A stretch of 64,000 nucleotides of DNA from Bacteroidales bacterium (GCA_016286385.1 JAEESO010000007.1:27869-91868); one strand, 5' to 3'; positions 52,030-61,555 are shown, counted from the first letter of the stretch. Notes: generated from the letters alone by a model not told the origin. Numbers and translations are program-made.

Positions 52030-53097
52030 ATGATGGAAAGAAAAGCAATACTTGTAGCAGCCCTTGTGGCCGCCTTTGCCATATCCTGCCGGGAAAAAGG
52101 CCCAGAGCCTCGTCCTGCGGTACCCCTTGTATATACTGTGGCCAGTGATTCATCCGGTCTTGGCCGCCTTGCCGCCCGTGCAGGGCACGTTGGCGTAAAT
52201 GGCCGCATTGCCCTGTTTGGTGAACGCTCGGAAGGCATCTACCTTTCCCGCCGTTTCCAGAGCGTGGACAGAAGGGATAACATTGACGGTCGCGCCCACA
52301 GGGATTCCCTGCCGGATTTTGCAGGTGAAACCTTTGATGTGATAATGGATGCCTACAATGAGCCCTATGCCAGTTTCCTCACGGATTCAGTTGGTATTGA
52401 CAGCCTCCGTGAGACTGCCGTGAGGGGCGCCCTCTTTGCATGGGACAGCCTTTCGCAGGCAAAGATCATAGTGTTTACATCGGCCCTTCATGCCCGCTAC
52501 GGAATGTTTGACGTAGATACTCTCCAGCAGCTTAAGGGCGGTACATGCCGTCTTATGTCTCCTGTACATGAGAGCCTGAAGGCTGCCGTCCGTGGCGGAG
52601 CCAAAAATATTGCCGTTTGGGCTTCAGAACCTGTCAGGGACTCAAAAGTATATGAGAGCGTGTTTGATGAGATGGGCCTTGAGGGAAGCGTTATTTCCAT
52701 CACCCCGGATCCCGCCCTTGATATATGCACGGAATTCCGCAGCGTCCTGAGGCAATACAGGCTCACAGGCCACAAGATGGATGCACTTATCCTGGACGGT
52801 TACGGCAAGGATCCCGCCCCGCTCTGGTCAGAGATCCCCATCATCCGCCGTGCTGCAACGGAGGAGGAAGATGCATTCTCCGCAATGCTTCCCCAGAATT
52901 TCCAGATCCTTGATCCCGGTGCATGCATCGTTGATGCCGTCTATGCCCTTTTACGTGAAGAGAATCTTTTCACGCACAGGATCCATCGGCCTTCCGTAAG
53001 GTACTTCGTCACAGAGGAATCCCTTGAAGGAGGGCTTCAGAAAGTGCCCCTAAGCGCCCAATATGTCCAGTCAGAGTATGTTCCCCATATCAATTAG
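52030..53097 (+). CDS. lipoprotein of unknown function
   Basis: A 355-residue protein with a lipoprotein signal (A-I-S-C). No family motif is evident. The body alternates short strands and helices (for example K-I-I-V-F-T and D-A-L-I-L-D), which suggests a Rossmann-like or periplasmic-binding-like fold; that is only an impression. The start is ATG 52030 (or 52033), six bases after TAAATTTG (52016-52023). Its end overlaps the exonuclease gene by 35 bases. Confidence 0.6.
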   Translation: MMERKAILVAALVAAFAISCREKGPEPRPAVPLVYTVASDSSGLGRLAARAGHVGVNGRIALFGERSEGIYLSRRFQSVDRRDNIDGRAHRDSLPDFAGETFDVIMDAYNEPYASFLTDSVGIDSLRETAVRGALFAWDSLSQAKIIVFTSALHARYGMFDVDTLQQLKGGTCRLMSPVHESLKAAVRGGAKNIAVWASEPVRDSKVYESVFDEMGLEGSVISITPDPALDICTEFRSVLRQYRLTGHKMDALILDGYGKDPAPLWSEIPIIRRAATEEEDAFSAMLPQNFQILDPGACIVDAVYALLREENLFTHRIHRPSVRYFVTEESLEGGLQKVPLSAQYVQSEYVPHIN

Positions 53098-53716
53098 CCC
53101 GGAAGAAATAGCAAAGCTTGAACTTGTTTCCTTTCCCGGGGAAATTGTGCTGGTGGACTCCCTGAACGATACCTTCTATGCCGCTCTCCGCTATCTGAGA
53201 CGCCAGAAAGTGCTTGGTTTTGACACTGAGACCCGTCCCACTTTTACTCAGGACCAGCATTCCAACGGAACTGCTCTCCTTCAGCTTTCAGGTGCCACCA
53301 GGGCCTATCTTTTCCGTGTCCAGAAAACCGGCATTCCGCGCCGTCTGGCCGCTATCCTTGCAAATCCCGCAATCATTAAGGTTGGCGCCGCAACCATAGA
53401 CGATGTCCGCGGCCTCCAGAAATACGCATCTTTCAAACCGGGCGGTTTCCTGGACCTCCAATCAAAGGTTTGGGAGTATGGTATCCGCGACAAATCCGTC
53501 AAGAAGATGACCGCCATTATCCTTGGGGTCAAGATTTCCAAGGCCCAGCAGCTTTCAAACTGGGAAGCGGATCGCCTCTCGGAAAGCCAGCTTCGTTATG
53601 CCGCCACAGATGCCTGGGTGTGCCGTGAGATGTACATGAAACTGCTTAAATCAGAAAAGAATCCACTCTCGGATGAAGAGCTTCATCCGGAAAGATACCG
53701 TCAAGACAATGGATAG
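53063..53716 (+). CDS. RNase D-like 3'-5' exonuclease (DEDDy)
   Basis: A 217-residue protein. The DEDDy residues are D54 and E56 in G-F-D-T-E-T, an aspartate in I-D-D near 112-114, and the Y-A-A-T-D (YxxxD) motif near 177-181. It would trim RNA or DNA 3' ends. There is no HRDC domain, so it is a short form. The alternative start ATG 53078 would reduce the overlap with the lipoprotein gene. The methyltransferase gene overlaps its end by 8 bases. Confidence 0.85.
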   Translation: MSSQSMFPISISPEEIAKLELVSFPGEIVLVDSLNDTFYAALRYLRRQKVLGFDTETRPTFTQDQHSNGTALLQLSGATRAYLFRVQKTGIPRRLAAILANPAIIKVGAATIDDVRGLQKYASFKPGGFLDLQSKVWEYGIRDKSVKKMTAIILGVKISKAQQLSNWEADRLSESQLRYAATDAWVCREMYMKLLKSEKNPLSDEELHPERYRQDNG

Positions 53717-54902
53717 AATCATTCTGAAACCCCGCAGGGAGGAATCCATCCTGCGTTACCATCCCTGGGTATTCTCCGGGGCCATAGCCCAGATTGTGGG
53801 GCATCCCGCAGAAGGAGACCTAGTGAGCGTAGTTGGGGCCGATGGCAAACAGCTTGCATGCGGCCATTATCAGATTGGCTCCATTGCTGTAAGGATCCTG
53901 AGTTTTGACGAGGACCCTATTAAGCCGGATTTCTGGACGCTGATGCTCTCCAGGGCACTCAGACTTCGTGAGGCAATGGGACTTGCAGGATCGGCCCAGA
54001 CCAACTGTTACAGGCTGGTGCATGGGGAAGGGGACGGTCTTCCAGGCCTTATTCTAGACTATTATGACGGCGTTTGCGTGCTTCAGGCCCATTCAGTTGG
54101 CATGTTCCGCGCCAAAAACGCTATTGCCGATGCCCTCCGGGAGGTTTACGGAGACAGCTTGAAAGCTGTTTATGACAAAAGTTCCGGTACCGCGCCCTTC
54201 AAGGCCGGTCTGGAACTCATTGACGGCTATCTGTGGAAAGCCCCCGGTTTTGATGCCGATGAATCCGTAGTCCTTGAAAATGGCAACAAATTCCTTGTGA
54301 ACTGGAACGAAGGCCAGAAGACAGGCTTCTTCCTTGACCAGAGAGAGAACCGTGCCCGTGTAGGCGCACTTGCCCGCGGCCGCAATGTGCTTAACCTTTT
54401 CTGCTACACTGGTGGTTTTTCCATATACGCCCTTGCCGGCGGAGCGAAGCACGTCGATTCCGTGGACAGCAGCGCCCGCGCCATGGCCATGGTGGACCGT
54501 AACGTGGAACTCAACGGCTTCACCCCGGAGCAGCACACTTCATATTGTGCCGATGCAATAGACTTTGTAAAGAACGTACCTGATGGCTCGTATGACCTCA
54601 TGATAGTGGATCCTCCGGCATTCGCAAAGCACAGGGGAGCTCTCAAAAACGCCCTCAGGGCATATCAGAGGCTCAATGCCGCCGCAATTTCCAAGGTGGC
54701 TCCGGGCGGCTTCGTATTCACCTTCAGCTGCTCGCAGGTGGTGGACAAAGAGGCCTTTGCCCTGGCCGTTTTCTCCGCCGCCGCGGAAACAGGCCGTAGC
54801 GTCCGCATCCTTGACCGCCTGAACCAGCCCGGGGATCACTCCGTGAACATCTATCATCCGGAAGGCGAATACCTCAAGGGCCTTCTCCTGTATGTAGAAT
54901 AA
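53709..54902 (+). CDS. rlmI: RlmI-like 23S rRNA methyltransferase
   Basis: A 397-residue protein with an N-terminal PUA domain (about 2-75) and a SAM-dependent methyltransferase domain with L-N-L-F-C-Y-T-G-G-F near 229-238, a V-D-S acidic loop, and I-V-D-P-P-A-F near 301-307. The S-C-S block near 344 is typical. RlmI methylates 23S rRNA at C1962 in E. coli. I use ATG 53709 because it starts directly at the PUA domain. Confidence 0.88.
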   Translation: MDRIILKPRREESILRYHPWVFSGAIAQIVGHPAEGDLVSVVGADGKQLACGHYQIGSIAVRILSFDEDPIKPDFWTLMLSRALRLREAMGLAGSAQTNCYRLVHGEGDGLPGLILDYYDGVCVLQAHSVGMFRAKNAIADALREVYGDSLKAVYDKSSGTAPFKAGLELIDGYLWKAPGFDADESVVLENGNKFLVNWNEGQKTGFFLDQRENRARVGALARGRNVLNLFCYTGGFSIYALAGGAKHVDSVDSSARAMAMVDRNVELNGFTPEQHTSYCADAIDFVKNVPDGSYDLMIVDPPAFAKHRGALKNALRAYQRLNAAAISKVAPGGFVFTFSCSQVVDKEAFALAVFSAAAETGRSVRILDRLNQPGDHSVNIYHPEGEYLKGLLLYVE

Positions 54903-55155
54903 AAGGGACCGTAGAAAGATCCCGGCCCCTTTGGAAGCGCAACTGTTACGTTGACCGATCATGTCCACGACATACAGATATTGCGGCGCAAATGTATGGC
55001 CGATAGACCTGACTGACAAGAAATGGCGTGAATGGATTGTCTCTCGGCAGTTGATTCATTATCAGGAACTTATGATGCCGTGGTGGATAAGTTGAATACA
55101 AAAAATGCCCCTGGGATATTTCCAGGGGCATTTTTGTGTAGGAAAAAAATCGGCT
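54903..55155. other. 253-base intergenic stretch
   Basis: No gene is supported. After the rlmI stop a weak GGG/CCC stem (54905-54932) could end that transcript. The middle part contains one ATCGGCC-type heptamer (54998-55004). The right end carries the bidirectional terminator at 55098-55137. Confidence 0.5.
55098..55137. terminator. bidirectional terminator
   Basis: A 10-pair GC-rich stem (A-T-G-C-C-C-C-T-G-G with 55122-55131), extended by A/T pairs to T-runs on both sides. It ends the leftward small-lipoprotein gene and can also stop readthrough from rlmI. Confidence 0.8.
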
Positions 55156-55650
55156 TTACAGAAATTCCGACAGCCTTCTGTAAGTGGATTTTGACACCGT
55201 GGAAGTCTGGATTGCGCCGGATGGAAGCAGGTCTTCATGGATGTCAATGGTTTCTATTGTGAGGGTACTGGCCGATATCGAGAAATGACCGTATTCCATC
55301 TCCCTGCCACTCTGTACCATAAACAGGACATCGTTTCTGACAATGTAAACATTTTTGATGGAAAGCTTCCAAGATGCGCTGTAATTGTCCCAGATATACT
55401 CAGAGAATTCATACTGGTTGCCGGATATGTTTCGGATGGCCAGTTGGGTGTCCATCTGAGTTTTGGGATTGAACGGGTCCAAGGGAGTGACAATATCCTC
55501 TTCTACTACTCCATTTACGCTGGTAACCATCTCATAGCGGATGAGCCCCCAGTTGCCCTCAAGAAGCACCTGGTCAAAGAAATCTTTCCCACAGGATGAT
55601 GTAAAACAAAGGCCGATAACGGCTGCAAGAAGGTAAATTATTCTTTTCAT
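55156..55650 (-). CDS. small lipoprotein of unknown function
   Basis: A 164-residue lipoprotein (lipobox T-S-S-C) with a beta-rich body of the lipocalin-like type common in Bacteroidales (G-N-W-x-L-I-R-Y near 33-40, repeated polar strands). No enzyme motif. A TATCTTTG box on the minus strand (55662-55655) ends four bases before the ATG. Confidence 0.65.
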   Translation of the reverse strand: MKRIIYLLAAVIGLCFTSSCGKDFFDQVLLEGNWGLIRYEMVTSVNGVVEEDIVTPLDPFNPKTQMDTQLAIRNISGNQYEFSEYIWDNYSASWKLSIKNVYIVRNDVLFMVQSGREMEYGHFSISASTLTIETIDIHEDLLPSGAIQTSTVSKSTYRRLSEFL

Positions 55651-55654
55651 ATTG

Positions 55655-55683
55655 CAAAGATAGTGATTTCTTGATTATATTTG
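55655..55683. promoter_or_regulatory. divergent -7 boxes for the small lipoprotein and ygiQ genes
   Basis: TATCTTTG (minus, 55662-55655) and TATATTTG (plus, 55676-55683). The starts lie 4 and 8 bases beyond them. Confidence 0.6.
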
Positions 55684-55691
55684 CATCACTT

Positions 55692-57611
55692 ATGGCAGAG
55701 GAATCACAATCATATATGTTTCCCACGTCCGTAAAGGAGGTGGAGGCCCTTGGATGGGATTACATTGACATTATCCTTTTTTCCGGAGACGCATTCATAG
55801 ACCACCCCTCCTTTGGGACGGCCGTGATTGCAAGGTGGCTCCAGAAATGGGGCTACCGCGTTGCAGTGGTGCCTCAGCCCAACTGGAGGGACGATCTCCG
55901 TGATTTCCGTAAACTCGGCCGCCCCAGGCTGTACTTCGGCCTTAATTCCGGCGCCATGGACTCAATGGTAAACCATTACACGGCCTCCAAGCGCCTTCGC
56001 CACGACGACGCCTACACCCCTGACGGCAAGGCCGGCGCCCGCCCGGATTACGCAGTAACTGTGTACACCAAAATCCTCAAGGAACTGTATCCTGACATTC
56101 CCGTGGTCATTGGCGGCATTGAGGCATCCCTTAGGCGCCTTACTCACTACGACTACTGGAAAGACTGCCTCATGCCCTCCGTCCTGGTCACTTCCGGGGC
56201 CGATTACCTCTGCTACGGCATGGGGGAGCGCCCTATGCTGGAGCTCACAAAAGGCATAGAAAAGGGCTGGCCTCGCCATAAGATGCAGCAGATTCCGCAG
56301 ATAGCCTTCTATGTAGACGGTAAGGTGCCGGACTGGGCACTCACGCCCGAATCGTCGCTTCGCGACCCCTCCCATCCTGCGGATGGGCCCCTCCCTCTTA
56401 CGCGGCCGAGGGTGGCCACGGATTCTGGCGTAAGTGCCCGGTCCGGCATCCTGGTGCTACATAGTTTTGAGGAGTGCCAGAAGGATAAGAGGGCTTTTGC
56501 GGAAAATTTCCACTGGATAGAGACGCACGCCAACATGATGCATCCGGATACCATCCTGGAGCCGGTAGGGGACGGGTATGTACAGATCAATCCGCCATAT
56601 CCGCCGGCAACGCAGGAGGAGATGGATTCATTCTGGGACCTTCCGTTCACAAAACTGCCACATCCCAGGTACAAGGGCAAGCGCATTCCTGCGTACGATA
56701 TGATAAAGTTCTCCGTAAATACCCACAGAGGCTGTTTTGGAGGCTGTAACTTCTGCACAATTGCCGCTCATCAGGGAAAGTTCATCCAAAGCCGCAGCGA
56801 GGCTTCCATCCTTAAGGAAGTGAAGGAACTGAATAATCTTCCGGATTTTGCAGGTAATATATCGGACGTAGGGGCTCCTACGGCCAACATGTATGGAATG
56901 CATGGCAAAAACCTGGAGATCTGCGACAAATGCAAGCGCCGCAGCTGCCTTTTCCCGGCGCGGTGCCCCAACCTTGACTGTGACCACACCCGCCTGATGG
57001 AACTCTATAAGAAGATAGACTCCACCAAGGGCATCAGGCACAGCTATATCGGCAGCGGTATCCGCTACGACCTCTTCCTTACAGAGGACGGTTTTGTGGA
57101 CAACAGCTCAAAACCATATCTCAAAACCCTTGTCCTGGACCATACTTCAGGCAGGTTAAAAGTGGCCCCGGAGCACACTGAGGACCATGTTCTCCAAAAG
57201 ATGGCCAAACCCACGTTCAGGCTCTTCGAGCGCCTCCGCAAGGAATTTGACAAGATAAACCGTGACGCCGGGACTCATGTGGGCCTTGTACCTTATTTTA
57301 TATCATCACACCCGGGGTGCACTCTCAAGGACATGGAGTGCCTTGCCAACCATCCCGCACTGAAGGGTATCTGGATGGACCAGGTGCAGGATTTCACCCC
57401 TACACCAATGACCACATCGTCCGTTATGTTCTACAGCGGAATAGACCCCAGGGACATGAAACCGGTGTTTGTGGAGCGTGACCAGGAGCGCAAAATGAGG
57501 CAAAAATCATATTTCTTTAAAAATTCTTCAAAAAAAAGCGAAAAGCCCTTGCAAGGTTCAAAACAAAAGCCTAATATTGCAGGCGGAAAACCCAAACCTA
57601 AGAAGAAGTAA
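55692..57611 (+). CDS. ygiQ: YgiQ-family radical SAM protein
   Basis: A 639-residue protein with a YgiQ N-terminal domain (about 1-330), the radical SAM cluster motif C-F-G-G-C-N-F-C (CxxxCxxC, about 348-355), and a further cysteine-rich stretch I-C-D-K-C-K-R-R-S-C near 413-422 that may bind a second cluster. The C-terminus is a basic, low-complexity tail. The reaction is not established for the family. ATG 55692 is preferred to the TTG inside the -7 box. Confidence 0.9.
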   Translation: MAEESQSYMFPTSVKEVEALGWDYIDIILFSGDAFIDHPSFGTAVIARWLQKWGYRVAVVPQPNWRDDLRDFRKLGRPRLYFGLNSGAMDSMVNHYTASKRLRHDDAYTPDGKAGARPDYAVTVYTKILKELYPDIPVVIGGIEASLRRLTHYDYWKDCLMPSVLVTSGADYLCYGMGERPMLELTKGIEKGWPRHKMQQIPQIAFYVDGKVPDWALTPESSLRDPSHPADGPLPLTRPRVATDSGVSARSGILVLHSFEECQKDKRAFAENFHWIETHANMMHPDTILEPVGDGYVQINPPYPPATQEEMDSFWDLPFTKLPHPRYKGKRIPAYDMIKFSVNTHRGCFGGCNFCTIAAHQGKFIQSRSEASILKEVKELNNLPDFAGNISDVGAPTANMYGMHGKNLEICDKCKRRSCLFPARCPNLDCDHTRLMELYKKIDSTKGIRHSYIGSGIRYDLFLTEDGFVDNSSKPYLKTLVLDHTSGRLKVAPEHTEDHVLQKMAKPTFRLFERLRKEFDKINRDAGTHVGLVPYFISSHPGCTLKDMECLANHPALKGIWMDQVQDFTPTPMTTSSVMFYSGIDPRDMKPVFVERDQERKMRQKSYFFKNSSKKSEKPLQGSKQKPNIAGGKPKPKKK

Positions 57612-57613
57612 TT

Positions 57614-57985
57614 ATGGCAGACATTAAGAAGAGACACGTAGTAAGCTTTGAGAAGATGAATGCATTGCATCCGGATCTGGCTGCCGCTTTTCAAGAGAAA
57701 TATCCCAAGGGCTTCAGTGACTACCTGAATGACCTTGTCAAATACCCCAAGCCGGACGGCACCAGTTTCTATGCCGTCACGGTAGAAACCTCAGATGCTA
57801 TATACCTTGTAAAGATCAACGTCAAGACGGATGACCTTGAGGATGTAGCCCGCTGGCTTGAAGGAGAGGAAGATGCAGAAACGGAGGCAGTGGCCGGCGG
57901 CGCACCGGATTCACCTGAAGATTCCGGAGAAACCCTTCCAGATGACAACATCGCCCAGTATTCTTCCGGCGCAGATGATGAATAA
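57614..57985 (+). CDS. conserved Bacteroidales protein encoded behind ygiQ
   Basis: A 123-residue acidic protein. The first 85 residues form a compact domain (K-R-H-V-V-S-F-E-K near 6-14, then A-V-T-V-E-T-S-D-A-I-Y-L-V-K-I-N-V), and the last 35 are low-complexity Asp/Glu/Gly. It starts two bases after the ygiQ stop, so it may work with that protein. I do not recognise a function. Confidence 0.65.
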   Translation: MADIKKRHVVSFEKMNALHPDLAAAFQEKYPKGFSDYLNDLVKYPKPDGTSFYAVTVETSDAIYLVKINVKTDDLEDVARWLEGEEDAETEAVAGGAPDSPEDSGETLPDDNIAQYSSGADDE

Positions 57986-59744
57986 GTTTATATGGGCCCC
58001 TCTGAGGGCCCTTTTGCGTAAGGTGCCTGAGAGTACGGCGCTGCTTGGCTTGTCGGTGGTGACAGGCCTTCTTTGCGGTTTGGCCGCAGTGGCGCTCAAG
58101 GTCTCCATCCACGCAATCCAGGGCTGGCTCTCCTCCGGGATAATGCCGGGTAGCCGCCTTCCTTATCTGGTGCTTCCGGGCGTTGGCATGCTCCTCAGCC
58201 TTCTTATTGTGAAGTATCTGGTGAGGGATAATATCGGCCATGGGGTGACAAAGGTTCTGCAGGCCGTTTCAAAGAATGAATCCAAGATAAAGCGCCACAA
58301 CATCTGGTCGTCCCTTGTAACCAGCGCCCTTACCATCGGGTTTGGCGGTTCTGTGGGTGCCGAGGCCCCAATTGTATATACCGGCGCTGCAATAGGCTCA
58401 AATCTGGGCCGATACACCGGAATGTCCTACCGCGGCATGACCCTTCTCCTTGGATGTGGCGCTGCCGGAGCCGTTGCGGGCATCTTCAACGCCCCGCTTG
58501 CCGGCGTGCTGTTCACTCTGGAGATCCTCCTTTTCAACCTCTCCATGTCTGGGATACTGCCGCTTCTTCTGAGCTCCATATCGGCCACGCTGGTAAGCTA
58601 TCTGTGCCTTGGAAGGGTGAGCCCGTTTGCTGCAACAATTGTGGACTTCCGGATGGGAAATGTGCCGTTCTACCTGCTTCTGGGCATGCTCTGCGGCCTT
58701 TTCTCCCTGTATTTCATACACACTACCCTTGGGATGGAAGACCGCCTGTCACGCTTTAAGAACCCTTACCTCAAGTGGCTGGTGAGTTCCGTGGCGCTGG
58801 GGCTTCTCATCTTCCTTTTCCCGCCGCTTCACGGAGAAGGCTACAACTTCCTGGGACCGCTCCTTAACGGGCTGGATCCTGCAATTGGAAATGGTACGCC
58901 AATGGGCGTTCTTATGAGATTTGGCTGGGGAGTGCCGCTGTTTTTCCTTCTGGTAGCGTTCCTCAAGGTGTTCTCTATGACTTTCACAAACGCCGGCGGG
59001 GGAGTGGGAGGAACATTCGGCCCTACGCTTTTTGTGGGCGCGCTTGTGGGGTTTGTTGTGGCCGATGTCCTTAACCTGATTGCCCCCGGTGCCGTTCCCG
59101 TTGCCAATTTTGTGCTTGTGGGTATGGCTGGCCTCATGGCGGGCGTAATGCAGGCGCCGCTAACCGCTATCTTCCTCATCGCAGAGATTTCCGGTGGGTA
59201 TGAGCTGTTGGTGCCTCTAATCATTACATCGGCCGTAGCATATGGTACAACGCGTATCTTTGAGAAATATTCAATCTACACAAAGCGTATAGCAGCTTCC
59301 GGAGAGCTCCTTACCCATGAGGCCGATAAAGCCGTCCTCACCCTCCTCAGGATGGATGACCTTCTGGAGAAGGATTTCCTCCCAGTCAGGATGGATTATA
59401 CCCTTGGAAAACTTGTGGAGGCCGTTTCTTCCAGTGAACGTTCGCTTTTCCCGGTAGTTGATGCACGCGGCCGGTTCCAGGGCTACGTTACGCTTGGAGA
59501 TATCCGTAAGGACATGTTCCGCCCGGAGCTATATGAGCAGCGTCACGTTTTCAATTACCTCAAAACTGCCCCTGAATACGTTTATCCGCAGGATTCCATG
59601 GAGGCCGTAATGCGTAAGTTTGAAAAAACCGGCGCCTGGAACCTTCCCGTTGTGGATGATGACAGGAAATACCTTGGTTTCCTGTCCAAATCCAAGATCT
59701 TCAATGCCTACAGGGAATCCCTCAAAGACTTTTCACAGGACTAG
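57975..59744 (+). CDS. ClC-family chloride channel/antiporter with CBS domains
   Basis: A 589-residue protein with about ten or more membrane helices and the ClC signatures G-H-G-V near 85, G-S-V-G-A-E-A-P near 125-132 (the gating Glu is kept), and G-G-T-F-G-P near 346-351. Two C-terminal CBS domains (about 465-575) follow. It moves chloride, perhaps in exchange for protons. The start is ATG 57975, overlapping the previous gene by 11 bases; the longer frame lies inside that gene. Confidence 0.9.
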   Translation: MMNKFIWAPLRALLRKVPESTALLGLSVVTGLLCGLAAVALKVSIHAIQGWLSSGIMPGSRLPYLVLPGVGMLLSLLIVKYLVRDNIGHGVTKVLQAVSKNESKIKRHNIWSSLVTSALTIGFGGSVGAEAPIVYTGAAIGSNLGRYTGMSYRGMTLLLGCGAAGAVAGIFNAPLAGVLFTLEILLFNLSMSGILPLLLSSISATLVSYLCLGRVSPFAATIVDFRMGNVPFYLLLGMLCGLFSLYFIHTTLGMEDRLSRFKNPYLKWLVSSVALGLLIFLFPPLHGEGYNFLGPLLNGLDPAIGNGTPMGVLMRFGWGVPLFFLLVAFLKVFSMTFTNAGGGVGGTFGPTLFVGALVGFVVADVLNLIAPGAVPVANFVLVGMAGLMAGVMQAPLTAIFLIAEISGGYELLVPLIITSAVAYGTTRIFEKYSIYTKRIAASGELLTHEADKAVLTLLRMDDLLEKDFLPVRMDYTLGKLVEAVSSSERSLFPVVDARGRFQGYVTLGDIRKDMFRPELYEQRHVFNYLKTAPEYVYPQDSMEAVMRKFEKTGAWNLPVVDDDRKYLGFLSKSKIFNAYRESLKDFSQD

Positions 59745-59785
59745 AGTTTGTCTGAGACCGGATTTGAAAAGTGCAGGAAATCAGT

Positions 59786-59793
59786 TATATTTG
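59786..59793 (+). promoter_or_regulatory. -7 box of the split-zinc-ribbon membrane protein gene
   Basis: TATATTTG ends four bases before ATG 59798, implying a leaderless message. Confidence 0.55.
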
Positions 59794-59797
59794 TAGC

Positions 59798-61432
59798 ATG
59801 CGCTACAAAAAAAACATACTGTATTATTCTCTGGCCATTGTTGTCACGGCCGCTGCATTATACGCATTTACCTCTGTAGGGGAGCCAAAGGATCCGCTGC
59901 CATCAGAGTGGAATATGACCACACTCGCACAGGCCTATATGTATTTCAGCGACAGCCGTGACGTCATGACGGATTTCAGCGGCAAAAAATCGGCCGATAT
60001 CCCCCCGCGGAAACTTGTTGCAAAAGGCTCCAATATGAAGGTACTGGGCTTTGTGGAAGATGATTTCGCCCTATGGGTGGAACATCCTGACGGAGACCGC
60101 GGCTGGATGAAGATGTCGGATTTCAGCCATGAGTTTATTCTGGCCGACAAAGAGCGGTTTCAGACGGCCAAAAAGGATTCCACAATAAAGTTCAAGGCCG
60201 GTGCGACATTCACCTACAAGGGGGTGGACAGCAAAGAAAAGGATATCCTTCTTATAGAGAATGACCTTGGCGTGTTCAGACTGAGCCGCCGCAAGGACCT
60301 TGTGATAAAAGAGGTCATGAACGACGGTCACTGGAAGTATTGTGTCAATGGTTCCCGCCGGTCTGTCAGGACCAAGGCAGGGTTTGAGGAACTTGTCATG
60401 GGAAAGGACCTTGCTACGGTGGAGGCTTCTCTGAACACTCCGGCGCAGATGGTCCGGAATATCGGCAAAAATAACTGTAAAGCCACATTCAACGTGTGGG
60501 TTTACTGCATCAACATGGTCAAGGACAAAAAGAAGGCCCAGTACATGAGGCCCGTCCTCACTCTTGAGAACGGCGCAGTCACAGGAGTTGAATATGAATT
60601 CAGGCACGGCGCCCGTCCTTGGCTCAGATATGTCCCTCTATGGAGATTTGTGGCCGATAAACTTTCCTGCCTCACAGAGGACACTATTTACAATTCCTTC
60701 AACTGTTTTTACTATCCGGCGCTTACACGGGGGCGCAATCTTGACTTTGTAATCTGGCTGCTGATACCTTTTGTCCTCCTTGGGTGGCTGGTGTACAATC
60801 TGGCAACTCCTCTTCTGCCATTCTTTGTCCTTATGATTCTTCTGCAGCGTCCGTGGCCGTTCAAACCTCTGGGAAACACTTTTGTCAATATCAGTTTTAC
60901 AGTCATTGCGCTTGCCTGCTGTTATATATGGCTCATAGCTCTTATGATTATGAACTGGGGCCTTATTATAGCACTGCCCATTATGCTGCCCCTCATCGGC
61001 CTTGTGGGCTCTTTCGAGATGGTAGCCAGAACCGTAGAGTACCGCTGCCCTCAGTGCAAGTATATAGATACCTATGTCTTCAGCCACAGGGAATGGCTGG
61101 AAGAGTATCAGGACAGGCGTGACGAGGTCCGGCCAGAATACCTTGGCAGTGAGGTTGTGCGCTCATGGAAAACCTGGACCCATCACTGGGGTCAGGATGA
61201 ATATGGCAATAAGTACAGCTATGACACCGACAAAAAGACACACGAGGAAGTCGAGACCACCTGGAGAAACCATCGGTACGGAGTCCTGTACCGCATAAGG
61301 CCATACCGTGACTGGGAAAAGTGCCAACGCTGTGGCAAAATGCGTTATACCTACGGTGAGGTGCGGGAAGAATTGAACCGTGAATATAAAGGGTCCACTA
61401 TTTCAACAGATTCCAGCGTAAACACTTACTGA
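59798..61432 (+). CDS. membrane protein of unknown function with SH3-like domains and split zinc ribbon
   Basis: A 544-residue protein. It has an N-terminal helix (about 5-24), two SH3-like beta segments (about 63-105 and 120-160), then a predicted globular part, and about four helices (about 305-415). A C-terminal domain follows, with C-P-Q-C near 421-424 and C-Q-R-C near 509-512, which could bind zinc although 85 residues apart. The region between is rich in Trp, Tyr and charged residues. No named family is recognised. Confidence 0.55.
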   Translation: MRYKKNILYYSLAIVVTAAALYAFTSVGEPKDPLPSEWNMTTLAQAYMYFSDSRDVMTDFSGKKSADIPPRKLVAKGSNMKVLGFVEDDFALWVEHPDGDRGWMKMSDFSHEFILADKERFQTAKKDSTIKFKAGATFTYKGVDSKEKDILLIENDLGVFRLSRRKDLVIKEVMNDGHWKYCVNGSRRSVRTKAGFEELVMGKDLATVEASLNTPAQMVRNIGKNNCKATFNVWVYCINMVKDKKKAQYMRPVLTLENGAVTGVEYEFRHGARPWLRYVPLWRFVADKLSCLTEDTIYNSFNCFYYPALTRGRNLDFVIWLLIPFVLLGWLVYNLATPLLPFFVLMILLQRPWPFKPLGNTFVNISFTVIALACCYIWLIALMIMNWGLIIALPIMLPLIGLVGSFEMVARTVEYRCPQCKYIDTYVFSHREWLEEYQDRRDEVRPEYLGSEVVRSWKTWTHHWGQDEYGNKYSYDTDKKTHEEVETTWRNHRYGVLYRIRPYRDWEKCQRCGKMRYTYGEVREELNREYKGSTISTDSSVNTY

Positions 61433-61534
61433 TTTAATCCTGTTAAAAACGTGGCCGGGCGGCGGCCGGGATACCACTTCATGTCCAACACGGCAATGTA
61501 CTATCCCGCCTTCAGCGTAAGGTACGCGTTCTAA
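61433..61534 (+). pseudogene. possible remnant of an outer-membrane protein C-terminus
   Basis: After the stop of the previous gene, an open stretch of about 33 codons in another frame ends M-Y-Y-P-A-F-S-V-R-Y-A-F-stop. An aromatic, F-ending strand is the usual end of TonB-dependent receptors and other beta-barrels. There is no start codon or upstream part. It may be the tail of a deleted gene; a chance match is possible. Confidence 0.3.
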
Positions 61535-61555
61535 CCTGAACTCTTTTGTTTTATG

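Noticed and set aside
51980..52153. N-terminal extension of the C1 peptidase
   Set aside because: The extended part runs across the -7 box and lacks a signal peptide; the internal methionine at 51979 starts a clean signal sequence.
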